In this document: piece after piece, positions 37,441-46,147 of the stretch
Numbering within the stretch: the stretch's first letter is position 1
How the letters are laid out: each line of letters starts with the position of its first letter
NCBI RefSeq assembly: GCF_002002725.1
Contig: NZ_MUNW01000043.1
Span: forward strand, 178,969 to 242,968
Reading direction: 5' to 3'
DNA: 64,000 nt
Source of the DNA: Sinorhizobium sp. A49
Lineage (GTDB): Bacteria; Pseudomonadota; Alphaproteobacteria; Rhizobiales; Rhizobiaceae
The notes under the pieces: model-generated
What the model saw: only the letters and a program-made list of their open reading frames with translations
What the model was told of the DNA's origin: nothing
Database searches by the model: none
Program-made: the position numbers and the translations under genes

Positions 37441-38712
37441 TTAGCGGATCAGCATCGCCCTGAAATCATTGACATTGGTTCCGGTCGGGCCGGGCACGAA
37501 GAGATCGCCGCTCGCCGAAAAAGCAGACCAGGCGTCGTGACAGGCGAGATGCGCGCGCGGATCGACGCCCGCAGCCCGCATGCGGCTGACGCTGCTGGCA
37601 TCGGCAAAAGCACCGGCATTGTCTTCCGAGCCGTCGATGCCGTCCGTATCCGCCGCCAGGGCATCGATCCCGGAAATACCTTCGATGTCAAGCGCCAGCG
37701 ACAGCAACAATTCGCTGTTACGGCCACCCTTGCCGTAGCCCTTGCCTGATATCGTCACCGTCGTCTCACCGCCGGACAAAAGCACCACCGGCTTTTCGAA
37801 GGGACGATCGCGCAGCGCGACTTCCCGCGCCAGCGCCGCATGCATGCGGCCGATATCGCGCGCCTCGCCTTCGATCGCGTCCGAAAGAATGCGCGCCTCC
37901 ACGCCCAATTCGAGAGCCTTGCGCGCGGCGGCTTCCAGCGAAACGCGGGCTGACGCAATTACGTGGCATTCGTGCCGACGGAAAGCCGGATCGGATGGAT
38001 CAGGCGCCCGCGCCGCATCCGTTCGCAGGTGGGCCATCACACCTTCGGGAAGGGCCATGCCGTAGCGGCTGACGATCTCCAGCGCCTCCTTCACCGTCGA
38101 GCCGTCCGGCACCGTCGGGCCCGAAGCGACGAAGGCGGGATTGTCGCCGGGAACGTCGGAGACGACGAGGCTGACGAGACGCGCCGGGCCTGCGGCGGCA
38201 GCCAGGCGCCCGCCCTTGATGCGAGACACATGCTTGCGCACGACGTTCATCGCCGAGATCGGCGCACCGGAGGCAAGCAGTGCCCTGTTGACCGCGATTT
38301 CGTCGGCAAGCGTCAAGCCCTCCGGCGGCGCCGGCAGAAGTGACGATCCACCGCCTGAAATTAGCGCGACCACCAGATCGTCCACAGAGAGGCCGTCCAC
38401 CAGCTGCAACAGCTCTTCCGAGGCCCGCAGCCCAGCCTCGTCCGGTACCGGGTGGGCCGACTGCAGCACGCGAATGCGCTCGCAGGGCTCGATCGGGCCA
38501 TGGCGGGCAACGACGGTTCCCGTTAGCGGGTGATCCCAGAGCTTTTCAAAAGCTGCGGCCATCTGGCTTGCCGCCTTGCCTGCCCCCACGACGATGGTTC
38601 GCCCCTTGGGCTTTTCCGGCAGATGGGCACGGATCGCCTCATAGGGGTCGGCGGCACGCACGGCCGCTTCGAAAAGAGTGGTAAGAAAGCCACGCGCGTC
38701 GAAGGCTGCCAT
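37441..38712 (-). CDS. gckA: Glycerate 2-kinase (MOFRL family)
   Basis: Cytosolic kinase that phosphorylates D-glycerate to 2-phosphoglycerate, 423 residues. The N-terminal DUF4147 part has TIVVGAGKAASQMAAAFE and LISGGGSSLLPAPPEGLTL; the C-terminal MOFRL part has VVLLSGGETTVTISGKGYGKGGRN. Older annotations call the family hydroxypyruvate reductase (TtuD). The ATG at 38712 (MAAFDARGF) is chosen; the frame is open upstream inside the next gene, out of register with it. It follows the Dabb gene by four bases and so ends a GMC-Dabb-kinase operon with a LacI-type operator in front, which suggests that glycerate arises in the controlled pathway. Confidence 0.9.
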   Translation of the reverse strand: MAAFDARGFLTTLFEAAVRAADPYEAIRAHLPEKPKGRTIVVGAGKAASQMAAAFEKLWDHPLTGTVVARHGPIEPCERIRVLQSAHPVPDEAGLRASEELLQLVDGLSVDDLVVALISGGGSSLLPAPPEGLTLADEIAVNRALLASGAPISAMNVVRKHVSRIKGGRLAAAAGPARLVSLVVSDVPGDNPAFVASGPTVPDGSTVKEALEIVSRYGMALPEGVMAHLRTDAARAPDPSDPAFRRHECHVIASARVSLEAAARKALELGVEARILSDAIEGEARDIGRMHAALAREVALRDRPFEKPVVLLSGGETTVTISGKGYGKGGRNSELLLSLALDIEGISGIDALAADTDGIDGSEDNAGAFADASSVSRMRAAGVDPRAHLACHDAWSAFSASGDLFVPGPTGTNVNDFRAMLIR

Positions 38713-38716
38713 CGTT

Positions 38717-39034
38717 TCAACCCGGGATTTCGAGGTCGTAGACGAAGATGCCGTCGATACCGCCCTTTGCGGCCGCAACGATTTTTGCGCCGGTCTTCTG
38801 GTGTTCCGGGTCGGCGAGATAGGCGTCGCGCGCCGTCGCATCGGCGAAATCGACGATGAAGCCTTCCGAATACCCCTTGTCCATGCCGACCTCCGGGCTG
38901 ACATTGGCGCCCTCATAGGTCGCGAGGAGGCCGGGGATCCGGCTTTTCAGTGCGGCGATCTCGGCGAAGATCGAGACTTTCTCGCCCGCCAAAATTTCGG
39001 GGCGGAAGCGAATGAAGACGCAGTGACGGATCAT
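38717..39034 (-). CDS. Dabb (stress-responsive alpha/beta barrel) domain protein
   Basis: Small cytosolic protein of 105 residues with a ferredoxin-like dimeric alpha/beta barrel. It begins MIRHCVFIRFRPEILAGEKV and has the family features IPGLLATYEGANVSPE and GFIVDFADATARDAYLADPEHQ. Dabb proteins are mostly of unknown function; some act as small enzymes on polyketide or sugar-derived intermediates. It lies eight bases after the GMC oxidoreductase stop and four bases before gckA. The GMC link suggests a helper or small lyase in the same pathway. Confidence 0.88.
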   Translation of the reverse strand: MIRHCVFIRFRPEILAGEKVSIFAEIAALKSRIPGLLATYEGANVSPEVGMDKGYSEGFIVDFADATARDAYLADPEHQKTGAKIVAAAKGGIDGIFVYDLEIPG

Positions 39035-39042
39035 GATTTTCC

Positions 39043-40698
39043 TCAGCGGATATCGGCGCGGGCACGCGGCCTGATATCGTTGCGTTCGTGGGCGAAGATC
39101 GCCGGCGGCAGGGGCTGGCGCTCGCGGATGATGTCGGCGCCCTTTTCGCCCATCATGATCGTCGGTCCGTTGGTGTTGCAAGAGGGAACGCGCGGCATGA
39201 CCGAACTGTCGCAGACGCGAAGACCTTCGAGCCCACGCACTTTCAAGTCGAGGCCGACGACAGCCATGGCATCGGTGCCCATCTTGCAGGTGCCGACAGG
39301 GTGGTGGTCGGTCTTGGCATTGGCGCAGCCGTAGTCGAAAAACTGCTCGTCGGAGACGACACTGTTGCCCGGCAAACGTTCGGCGAGCACGAAGGGCTTG
39401 AGGGCTGCCTGCTGCATGATCTCTCGGGCGATCTTCAGCCCTTCGATCGACATCTTCCGGTCGTGCGGATCTTCCCAGTAATTCGGATCGATCAGCGGCG
39501 CTGCGGCCGGATCGGCAGAGGAAAGCCGGACTGTGCCGCGCGAGCGTGGATGCAGATAGGCGGAATTGAGCGTGACGCCGGCGTTCTTCAGCCGCGCGAC
39601 ACCAGCTTCGATGCCGGAGCCCAGACCGAGATGGAACTGGATATCCGGCGATCGGGCATCCGGGTCGGCATACCAGAAGCCGCCGGTTTCAAACAGGCTG
39701 GACGCCACCGGGCCGGAGCGGAACAGCACATATTGCAGCCCGGCCCAGAGCGTCCGGTGCAGCTTAGCGACGTTGTCGTAAGTATGGTCGCCGGTGCATT
39801 CGGAAATGACAAAGAGATCGAGGTGGTCCTGCAGGTTTCCGCCGACCCCGGGCAGATCATGCTTCACTGGCACGCCGACCGACTTCAGGTGATCCACAGG
39901 CCCGATACCCGACTGCAAGAGCAGCTTCGGCGAGCCGATGGCGCCGGAGGTGACCAAGACCTCGCGCTCCGCCCGAACGATCTCGCTGCCCTTGGCCGTC
40001 ACAACCTCGACGCCGACGGCGCGCGTGCCCTCGACCACGATCCGCGCGACGCGTGCGCCGGTGCGCACGGTCAGGTTCCGGCGATCCTTGATCGGCGAGA
40101 GATAGGCAAGTGACGCACTCGACCGGCGGCGGTTGCGCTGGGTCAGCTGGTAGAAGCCGACGCCGGCCTGTTGGCGACCATTGAAATCGTGATTGTAGGG
40201 AATGCCGAGTTCCTGGCCGGCGCGGATATAGGCATCGCAGATCGGCAGTGTCGCCACGGGCATCGAGACACCAAGCGGACCGCCATAGGAATGATAGTCG
40301 TCGGCGAAGCGCTGGTTGTCTTCGGCACGCTTGAAATAGGGAAGCACGCTGCGATAGTCCCAGCCGGTGCACCCGTCCTCGGAAGCCCACAGGTCGTAGT
40401 CCGCCGCATTGCCGCGTGTGTAGAGCTGGGCATTGATCGACGAGCCGCCGCCGATGACCTTGGCCTGGGTGTAGCGCAGCACCCTGCCCTTCATGTGCTT
40501 CTGCGGCACGGTCTCCCAGCCCCAACTGGCAACCCCCTTGGTCATCTTGGCAAAACCGGCCGGCATATGAAACAGCGGGTTCCAGTCACCGCCGCCCGCC
40601 TCCAGCAACAGCACGCGCACGGTCGGGTCCTCGGAAAGACGATTGGCGAGAACGCAGCCCGCGGGGCCGGCACCCGTAATGATGTAGTCGTATGTCAT
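39043..40698 (-). CDS. GMC family oxidoreductase (choline dehydrogenase-like)
   Basis: FAD-dependent alcohol or sugar oxidoreductase, 551 residues. It has the N-terminal dinucleotide fold YDYIITGAGPAGCVLANRL, the GMC motifs GGGSSINAQLYTRGNAADYD and GAIGSPKLLLQSGIGP, and the C-terminal catalytic His/Asn in DHHPVGTCKMGTD and SCNTNGPTIMMGEKG. Many such genes are labelled betA, but no betaine genes are nearby. The ATG at 40698 is preceded by GGAAGG. A palindrome of the same type as those at lacI/DUF993 (54848-54861 and 55070-55087) lies 27 bases upstream, so it is probably a target of that LacI repressor and acts on the same carbohydrate. Confidence 0.88.
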   Translation of the reverse strand: MTYDYIITGAGPAGCVLANRLSEDPTVRVLLLEAGGGDWNPLFHMPAGFAKMTKGVASWGWETVPQKHMKGRVLRYTQAKVIGGGSSINAQLYTRGNAADYDLWASEDGCTGWDYRSVLPYFKRAEDNQRFADDYHSYGGPLGVSMPVATLPICDAYIRAGQELGIPYNHDFNGRQQAGVGFYQLTQRNRRRSSASLAYLSPIKDRRNLTVRTGARVARIVVEGTRAVGVEVVTAKGSEIVRAEREVLVTSGAIGSPKLLLQSGIGPVDHLKSVGVPVKHDLPGVGGNLQDHLDLFVISECTGDHTYDNVAKLHRTLWAGLQYVLFRSGPVASSLFETGGFWYADPDARSPDIQFHLGLGSGIEAGVARLKNAGVTLNSAYLHPRSRGTVRLSSADPAAAPLIDPNYWEDPHDRKMSIEGLKIAREIMQQAALKPFVLAERLPGNSVVSDEQFFDYGCANAKTDHHPVGTCKMGTDAMAVVGLDLKVRGLEGLRVCDSSVMPRVPSCNTNGPTIMMGEKGADIIRERQPLPPAIFAHERNDIRPRARADIR

Positions 40699-40724
40699 TT
40701 GCTGCCTTCCTCCACGGCCCGACC

Positions 40725-40742
40725 ATTTGGAACGATCCAAAT
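40725..40742. promoter_or_regulatory. LacI-type operator (copy A) before the GMC-Dabb-gckA operon
   Basis: ATTTGGAACGATCCAAAT is an 18-base palindrome with a central CG and a single mismatch pair. It matches the sites at 54846-54863 and 55070-55087. It lies 27 bases before the GMC oxidoreductase start codon. Confidence 0.75.
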
Positions 40743-40804
40743 TTCCGACGTGACAAACCCGAATTTTGCTCGCTCGTGCGAGCGCATGAATGACTGCACT
40801 TTTC

Positions 40805-41584
40805 CTAGAGTCTTCCGATCGACAGGCCGCCATCCGCCTGGATGACCGAGCCGGTGGCAAATCCGAATTTTCCGCTGGCAAGCCCGGCGGCGATGTTACC
40901 GATGTCCCCGGGCTCGCCCCAGCGCTTCATCGGCACCAGGCCGCCGTCGATCAGCGCGTCGTATTTCGCCGAGACGCCGGCGGTCATGTCGGAGCGGATG
41001 ATGCCGGGCCGGATTTCGAAAACCGAGATGCCGGTGTCGGCCAGCCGCAGGGCAAGCCCCTGGCTGAAGGCGGCAAGACCGGCCTTGCTCATGCAATAAT
41101 CAAGCCGCTCTGGTGAACTCATCGTGGCCGAAACCGACGTGATGTTGATGATTGACCGCGCCGTCGCGCCGGGACCGTCGGCCAGCATCGAGCACAGCAC
41201 GGCTTGCGTGAAAAACACCGTGCCGCGCAGATTGGTGGCGACGATCGTGTCGAAATTCTCCGGCTGGAGATCGAGAAAATCGCCGCGCACGACCGAGGCG
41301 ATGCCGGCATTGTTGACGAGGCAGCGGATCGGGCCAAGCTCGCGTCGGATACCGGCAACCGTTTCTGCATGGGCGCCGACCTCGGCGAGATTGGCCTCGA
41401 GATAGATGGCGCGACCGCCCTCAGACGACAGTTCGTCAAGCGTCGCCTGCGTCGTCTGGTCTGCCGCACCAAGGCCGGTCAGCGCGATATCGAAGCCGTC
41501 GCGCGCCAGCGCCCGGGCGACACCAAGCCCGATGCCGCGGCGGCCGCCGGTCACGATCGCGACGGGACGCGTCGATGTCGTCAT
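40805..41584 (-). CDS. SDR family oxidoreductase (3-oxoacyl-ACP reductase-like)
   Basis: NAD(P)-dependent short-chain dehydrogenase, 259 residues. The cofactor motif is TGGRRGIGLGVA, followed by NNAGI, the catalytic Ser in NITSVSATMSS, Tyr/Lys in YCMSKAGLAA and the C-terminal GSVIQADGGLSIGRL. Its start overlaps the stop of the GMC oxidoreductase gene by four bases (ATGA), so it is the last gene of the sugar ABC transporter operon. It probably acts on a sugar or on the keto product of the GMC enzyme, not on fatty acids. Confidence 0.9.
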   Translation of the reverse strand: MTTSTRPVAIVTGGRRGIGLGVARALARDGFDIALTGLGAADQTTQATLDELSSEGGRAIYLEANLAEVGAHAETVAGIRRELGPIRCLVNNAGIASVVRGDFLDLQPENFDTIVATNLRGTVFFTQAVLCSMLADGPGATARSIINITSVSATMSSPERLDYCMSKAGLAAFSQGLALRLADTGISVFEIRPGIIRSDMTAGVSAKYDALIDGGLVPMKRWGEPGDIGNIAAGLASGKFGFATGSVIQADGGLSIGRL

Positions 41585-43080
41585 GCGCTCAGCTCCTTGG
41601 CAACAATATGGTCGGCGACGCGCAGCGCCTGTGCCGCCACCGTCAGCGCCGGGTTGACGGCGGCCGAGGTCGGCAGGAAGCCGGCATCGACGACGAAGAG
41701 GTTTTGATGGTCGTAGGCGCGGCAATAGATGTCGAGCGGCGCCTGTGCCGGATCAGTGCCCATACGAACCGTGCCGCACTGGTGTGACGGGGTGCGTTTG
41801 TCAAACGCCTGAGAAAGCACGATCGGATAGCCTGCAGCCTTGAAGTGGGCGCGCATCTTCGTTTCGAGGCCGGACAGCGCCTCCATGTTCGAGCGCCGCC
41901 ATTGCATGATGATGCCCCGGCCGTCGACCATGATGCGGCTTTCCGGGTTAGGCAGGTCCTCCGTCATCATGTACCAGTCGACCGCGTGGCCGGCCATGAA
42001 GTCGAAAACGAAGCGCGGCGCCCAGACCGGCGCGTTGGCCTTGAGGATGTCGCCATTGATCTTGCCGAGCAGCTGGACATTGCCGAGCGGCAAACCGTCC
42101 CTGCCGCCGGTCAGGTAATAATCGTTCAGCATCAGCGTCTTCTGGTAGATGCTGTCATTGCGCCTGAACGGATTGATCGCCAGCATGGCGCTGCAATTGT
42201 GGTTCATGAAGTTGCGCCCGACCTGGTCGGAGGCGTTGGCAAGCCCCTTGCCGTCGCCGGAGCGAAGCAGGAGTGCGGCCGAGTTGATCGCGCCCGCCGA
42301 CAGGATCACCAGCTTCGGCGACAGGCGTTTTTTCTCGCCCCTGTGGGTGTAATGGATCGCTTCGATGCGGCCACCCGGACCTTTCTCCAGCGTATCGACA
42401 TGCGCAGACGTGATGAGCTCGATATTGGGGTCGCTCAGCGCGGCGGCAAGCGACGCGGTCTCAGCATCCTTCTTGCCCTTGCCGGTGTTGGGAAATCCGT
42501 CCCAGGGCGTGCGCCCGCCGGCAAGCCAAGTCTCGATGTCGACGCCGAGCGGCAGCGTCGCCGGATTGAGCCCCTGCGCCTTCAACTCCGCACGAGCACG
42601 GGCAATGGCCGGCTCGTCCGGCACCGGGCCGTAAGGATAGGGCGAGGCGTGAAACGGCTCCGTCGGGTCCTGGCCTAATTCGCCGCGCACCTCGAACAAT
42701 TGCTCGGCCTTGCCGTACCACGGCTCCAGCTCTTCATAGGGAAAGGGCCAGGCCGGCGAAACGCCGCCGAGATGCTGCATCTCGGCGAAATCCTCGGCGC
42801 GGTAGCGCAGGAGCACCGCGCCGAAGAGCTTGGAATTGCCGCCGACGAAATAGAAGTTGCCCGGATTGAACTCGGTGCCGTCGGCTTCGCGCCACATCTC
42901 CTTCGGTCGGAAATGGCCCTTGACGAAGATCGAGGCATAGCTGCGCGCCTCCGGTGTGTCCGGCAGACGTTCGCCGCGCTCGAGTATGACGATGCGCGCC
43001 CCGGAGCCGGCAAGCCCCGCCGCAACGGTGGAGCCGCCGATGCCCGACCCGATGATGACGATATCCGGCTGCTGCTCCAT
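41581..43080 (-). CDS. GMC family oxidoreductase (sugar dehydrogenase-like)
   Basis: FAD-dependent oxidoreductase of 499 residues, of a different branch from the one at 39043-40698. The FAD fold is DIVIIGSGIGGSTVAAGL, with FYFVGGNSKLFGAVLLRYR as the flavin-binding middle part. The catalytic His region is SHQCGTVRMGTDP, and NPALTVAAQALRVADHI closes it. This branch includes gluconate 2-dehydrogenase large subunits and pyranose oxidase-like proteins. It begins six bases after the transporter ATPase stop and overlaps the SDR gene, so it probably oxidises the imported sugar. No signal peptide is visible, so it acts in the cytosol or needs a partner for export. Confidence 0.88.
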   Translation of the reverse strand: MEQQPDIVIIGSGIGGSTVAAGLAGSGARIVILERGERLPDTPEARSYASIFVKGHFRPKEMWREADGTEFNPGNFYFVGGNSKLFGAVLLRYRAEDFAEMQHLGGVSPAWPFPYEELEPWYGKAEQLFEVRGELGQDPTEPFHASPYPYGPVPDEPAIARARAELKAQGLNPATLPLGVDIETWLAGGRTPWDGFPNTGKGKKDAETASLAAALSDPNIELITSAHVDTLEKGPGGRIEAIHYTHRGEKKRLSPKLVILSAGAINSAALLLRSGDGKGLANASDQVGRNFMNHNCSAMLAINPFRRNDSIYQKTLMLNDYYLTGGRDGLPLGNVQLLGKINGDILKANAPVWAPRFVFDFMAGHAVDWYMMTEDLPNPESRIMVDGRGIIMQWRRSNMEALSGLETKMRAHFKAAGYPIVLSQAFDKRTPSHQCGTVRMGTDPAQAPLDIYCRAYDHQNLFVVDAGFLPTSAAVNPALTVAAQALRVADHIVAKELSA

Positions 43081-43086
43081 CGGTCG

Positions 43087-44202
43087 TTACGCGATCCGCT
43101 GCTGCGTCTGGGGATCGAAGAACACCGCCTTGTCGAGATTGAAGGCGAGCTGCGAGGTCTGGCCGGGCGCGATGCGTGCATCGGCGCGCAGGCGGGCAAC
43201 GACCTCCTTGCCGCCGAGACGAGTCACTGCAAAGGTGTCCGAACCGGCGGGCTCGACCACCTCGATCAGGCATTCGCCCTCGACGATCGCCTTGGCATTG
43301 CGGTCGGCACCGTCAGGGTCGGTCAAGGCTTCCGGGCGGATGCCGAAGACGACGTCCTTGCCGGCATAGCCTGAGAGTGCGCCGCTGGCGTGCGGCACCG
43401 TCAGCTTCATCGGCGCGGCATTCGGACGCGCCAGCGTGACGGCGACATCAGCGCCGTTCTTTTCGATGCGCGCCGTCAACAGGTTCATGGCCGGCGACCC
43501 CATGAAGTCGGCGACGAACATGTTGGATGGATTGTTGTAGATTTCGGCCGGCGTTCCGAACTGCTGCAGCACGCCGTCCTTCAAAACCGCGATCTTGGTC
43601 GCCAGCGTCATCGCCTCGATCTGGTCGTGGGTAACGTAGACGATCGTCGTCTTCATCCGGTGGTGCAGGCGCTTGATCTCGGTGCGCATGTCGACGCGCA
43701 GCTTGGCGTCGAGGTTCGACAATGGCTCGTCGAACAGGAAGACCTGCGGGTTGCGCACGAGCGCGCGGCCCATGGCGACACGCTGGCGCTGGCCGCCGGA
43801 AAGCTGGCTCGGCTTGCGATCGAGCAGATGGCCGATCTGCAGCATGTCGGCGACCTGCTTGATCGCCTTCTCGCGTTCGTCCTTCGGCACGCCGCGGATT
43901 TCCATGCCGAAGGCGATGTTGCCGGCAACCGTCATGTTCGGATAGAGCGCGTAGGACTGGAACACCATGGCGATGTCGCGCTTGGAGGGATGCAGATCGG
44001 CGACCGAGCGGCCGTTGATGGCGATCTCGCCCGAGGTGATCGGCTCCAGCCCGGCGATGGTGTTGAGCAGCGTGGACTTGCCGCAACCCGACGGGCCGAC
44101 GAGCACCAGGAAGCCGCCCTCGTCGATCTCCAGATTGATGTCCTTCAGGATCTCGAGCGAGCCGTAGGATTTGCGCAAGTTGCTGATTTTGAGGAAAGAC
44201 AT
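43087..44202 (-). CDS. Sugar ABC transporter ATP-binding protein (UgpC/MsmK type)
   Basis: Cytoplasmic ATPase of 371 residues. The nucleotide-binding domain (1 to about 235) has GPSGCGKSTLLNTIAGL, the signature LSGGQRQRVAMGRALVRNP and VFLFDEPLSNLDAKLRVDM. The C-terminal OB-fold/TOBE region (about 240-371; VVFGIRPEAL) is the regulatory part of carbohydrate CUT1 transporters. It follows the second permease gene by four bases and precedes the GMC gene by six. Confidence 0.94.
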   Translation of the reverse strand: MSFLKISNLRKSYGSLEILKDINLEIDEGGFLVLVGPSGCGKSTLLNTIAGLEPITSGEIAINGRSVADLHPSKRDIAMVFQSYALYPNMTVAGNIAFGMEIRGVPKDEREKAIKQVADMLQIGHLLDRKPSQLSGGQRQRVAMGRALVRNPQVFLFDEPLSNLDAKLRVDMRTEIKRLHHRMKTTIVYVTHDQIEAMTLATKIAVLKDGVLQQFGTPAEIYNNPSNMFVADFMGSPAMNLLTARIEKNGADVAVTLARPNAAPMKLTVPHASGALSGYAGKDVVFGIRPEALTDPDGADRNAKAIVEGECLIEVVEPAGSDTFAVTRLGGKEVVARLRADARIAPGQTSQLAFNLDKAVFFDPQTQQRIA

Positions 44203-44206
44203 GGGC

Positions 44207-45088
44207 TTATCCTTTCACGGCGCCGGACATCAGCCCGCGGACGAAGTAGCGGCCGGAGACGATGTAGACGATGAGCGTTGGCAGGGCGGCGAGGATCGCG
44301 CCCGCGAAGTGAACGTTGTATTCCTTGACCCCGGTCGACGACGAAACGAGGTTGTTGAGCGCCACCGTCATCGGCGTCGAGGACGCGCCGGAGAAGGACG
44401 CCCCGAACAGGAAGTCGTTCCAGATATTGGTGAACTGCCAGATGACCGAAACGACGATGATCGGTCCTGACGACGGCAGCATGATCCGCCAGAAGATCTG
44501 GAAGAAGCTGGCGCCATCGATCTGGGCTGCGCGCACGAGCTCCGTCGGGAAGGCTTCGTAGTAGTTGCGGAAATAGAGCGTGGTGAAGCCGAGGCCGTAG
44601 ATCACGTGGACGAAGATCAGGCCCCAGATCGATCCGGCAAGCCCAATGATCCCGAGTACGCGCGCCATCGGGATCAGCACGATCTGGAACGGGATGAAGC
44701 ACGACAGAAGCAGCATGCCGAAGAAGATGTTGGCACCGGGGAAGCGCCATTTCGTCAGTACGTAGCCATTGAGCGCGCCGATGATCGTCGAGATCGCGAC
44801 GGCCGGCACCACCATCAGGATGGAGTTGATGAAAAACGGCTTCAGGCCCGTCGGCTGCACCCCGATCTGCGCTGTCGACCAGGCCTGAAGCCAGGGCTCG
44901 AACGTCAGGGTCTGCGGCAGGTTGAGCATGCCGCCCTGGCGGATCTCGTCGAGCGGCTTCAGCGAATTGGCCAGCATCACGTAGAGCGGCAGCAGCGAAT
45001 AGAGCGCAAAGACGATCAGGACCGTGTAGATCAGCGCCCGCATCAGGCGGTTGTGCGAGATGACATTGTCTGGGCTGGGAGCGCTCAT
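44207..45088 (-). CDS. Sugar ABC transporter permease (MalG type)
   Basis: Inner-membrane subunit of 293 residues with six predicted segments. The first segment is LIYTVLIVFALYSLLPLYVML. The EAA docking loop reads YYEAFPTELVRAAQIDGASFFQIFWRIMLP (shown in part: AAQIDGASFFQIFWRIMLP). It ends GRYFVRGLMSGAVKG, the usual MalG-type tail. Its start overlaps the stop of the other permease by four bases. Part of the GtsA-like sugar uptake operon. Confidence 0.93.
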   Translation of the reverse strand: MSAPSPDNVISHNRLMRALIYTVLIVFALYSLLPLYVMLANSLKPLDEIRQGGMLNLPQTLTFEPWLQAWSTAQIGVQPTGLKPFFINSILMVVPAVAISTIIGALNGYVLTKWRFPGANIFFGMLLLSCFIPFQIVLIPMARVLGIIGLAGSIWGLIFVHVIYGLGFTTLYFRNYYEAFPTELVRAAQIDGASFFQIFWRIMLPSSGPIIVVSVIWQFTNIWNDFLFGASFSGASSTPMTVALNNLVSSSTGVKEYNVHFAGAILAALPTLIVYIVSGRYFVRGLMSGAVKG

Positions 45089-45966
45089 GAGCGTTTTCCT
45101 CCGCGGATTTCGGAGTAGAGATAGGGAACGATGATCGAGAAGATCATCACCAGCATGATGATCGCCGACGAGGCGCCGATGCCCATCTGGTTGCGGGTGA
45201 AGGTGTAGGAATACATGAAGGTCGCCGGCAGTTCGGTGGCCTGGCCCGGCCCGCCGCCCGTCAGCGCGATGATCAGGTCGTAGGCCTTGATCGCCAGATG
45301 CGCGAGAACGACGAAGGCGGAAAGGAAGACCGGCCGCATCAGGGGAATGATGATCCGCCGGTAGATCGTCGCGGTCGGTGCGCCGTCGATCTGCGCCGCC
45401 TTGATGATCTCGTTGTCGACGCCGCGAAGGCCGGCGAGGAACATCGCCATGATGAAGCCTGTGGATTGCCAGACCGCGGCGATCACCACGCAGTAGATCG
45501 CGTAGTTGCGATCCTTGATCCAGTTGAACGAAAAGCTCTCCCAGCCCCAGAGGTGCATGGTGTTTTCAAGCCCGATGCCAGGATCGAGAAACCACTTCCA
45601 GGCCGTGCCGGTGACGATGAAGGACAGCGCCATCGGATAGAGATAGATCGGCCGCAGAAACCCTTCCGCCCGGATCTTCTGGTCGAGCAGGATCGCAAGC
45701 CCAAGCCCCAGCACCGAGCAAATGGCAATGTAGAGCGAGGCGAAGATCGCCAGGTTGCTCACCGCCCGCCACCAGTGCGGCAGGGCCCAGAGCTTCTGAT
45801 AATTGCTGAAACCGACGAAATTGTAGGACGGCAGCATCTTGCTGTCCGTCATCGACAGGAAGCCGGTATAGGCGATGAAGCCATAAACAAAGATCAGGAC
45901 GATAACGAAGCTCGGGGCAAGGACCAGTTTCGGTATCAGGTCCTGCAGGCGACTGCGGTTATCCAT
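45085..45966 (-). CDS. Sugar ABC transporter permease (MalF type)
   Basis: Inner-membrane subunit of 293 residues. The first segment is LVLAPSFVIVLIFVYGFIAY. The EAA loop is IIKAAQIDGAPTATIYRRIIIP, given here as AAQIDGAPTATIYRRIIIP. The length fits the short MalF-like permeases of glucose/mannose transporters. It lies 181 bases after the binding-protein gene; this gap holds a strong hairpin (46106-46134). It is translationally coupled to the next permease. Confidence 0.93.
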   Translation of the reverse strand: MDNRSRLQDLIPKLVLAPSFVIVLIFVYGFIAYTGFLSMTDSKMLPSYNFVGFSNYQKLWALPHWWRAVSNLAIFASLYIAICSVLGLGLAILLDQKIRAEGFLRPIYLYPMALSFIVTGTAWKWFLDPGIGLENTMHLWGWESFSFNWIKDRNYAIYCVVIAAVWQSTGFIMAMFLAGLRGVDNEIIKAAQIDGAPTATIYRRIIIPLMRPVFLSAFVVLAHLAIKAYDLIIALTGGGPGQATELPATFMYSYTFTRNQMGIGASSAIIMLVMIFSIIVPYLYSEIRGGKRS

Positions 45967-46105
45967 GAACGTTCACCACTTCTGGCGCTCAGCCATCGGG
46001 GACCCTCCCCGGTACGGCACTCACGCAGGTTCTTGGTATCAAAAGGCTTCCCGGCGTCCGCGGTGAAACGCGGCGCTTGAAAGACGCTTGCATGTCAGAA
46101 TGGGT

Positions 46106-46134
46106 GTCCGGGACGCTTGTTTCGCGTCCCGGAC
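46106..46134 (-). terminator. Strong hairpin between binding-protein and permease genes
   Basis: GTCCGGGACGC (46106-46116) and GCGTCCCGGAC (46124-46134) form a perfect 11-bp stem with a 7-base loop, 13 bases after the binding-protein stop. No U-tract follows on the minus strand, so it is more likely a message-protecting or partial-stop element that keeps the binding protein in excess. A smaller hairpin lies at 45997-46011. Confidence 0.7.
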
Positions 46135-46147
46135 CGGGTCTTGCCCG

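Noticed and set aside
39043..40698. Choline dehydrogenase (betA) for the GMC oxidoreductase
   Set aside because: The family resemblance is general to GMC enzymes. There is no betB, betC or betI next to it, and the LacI-type operator points to carbohydrates.
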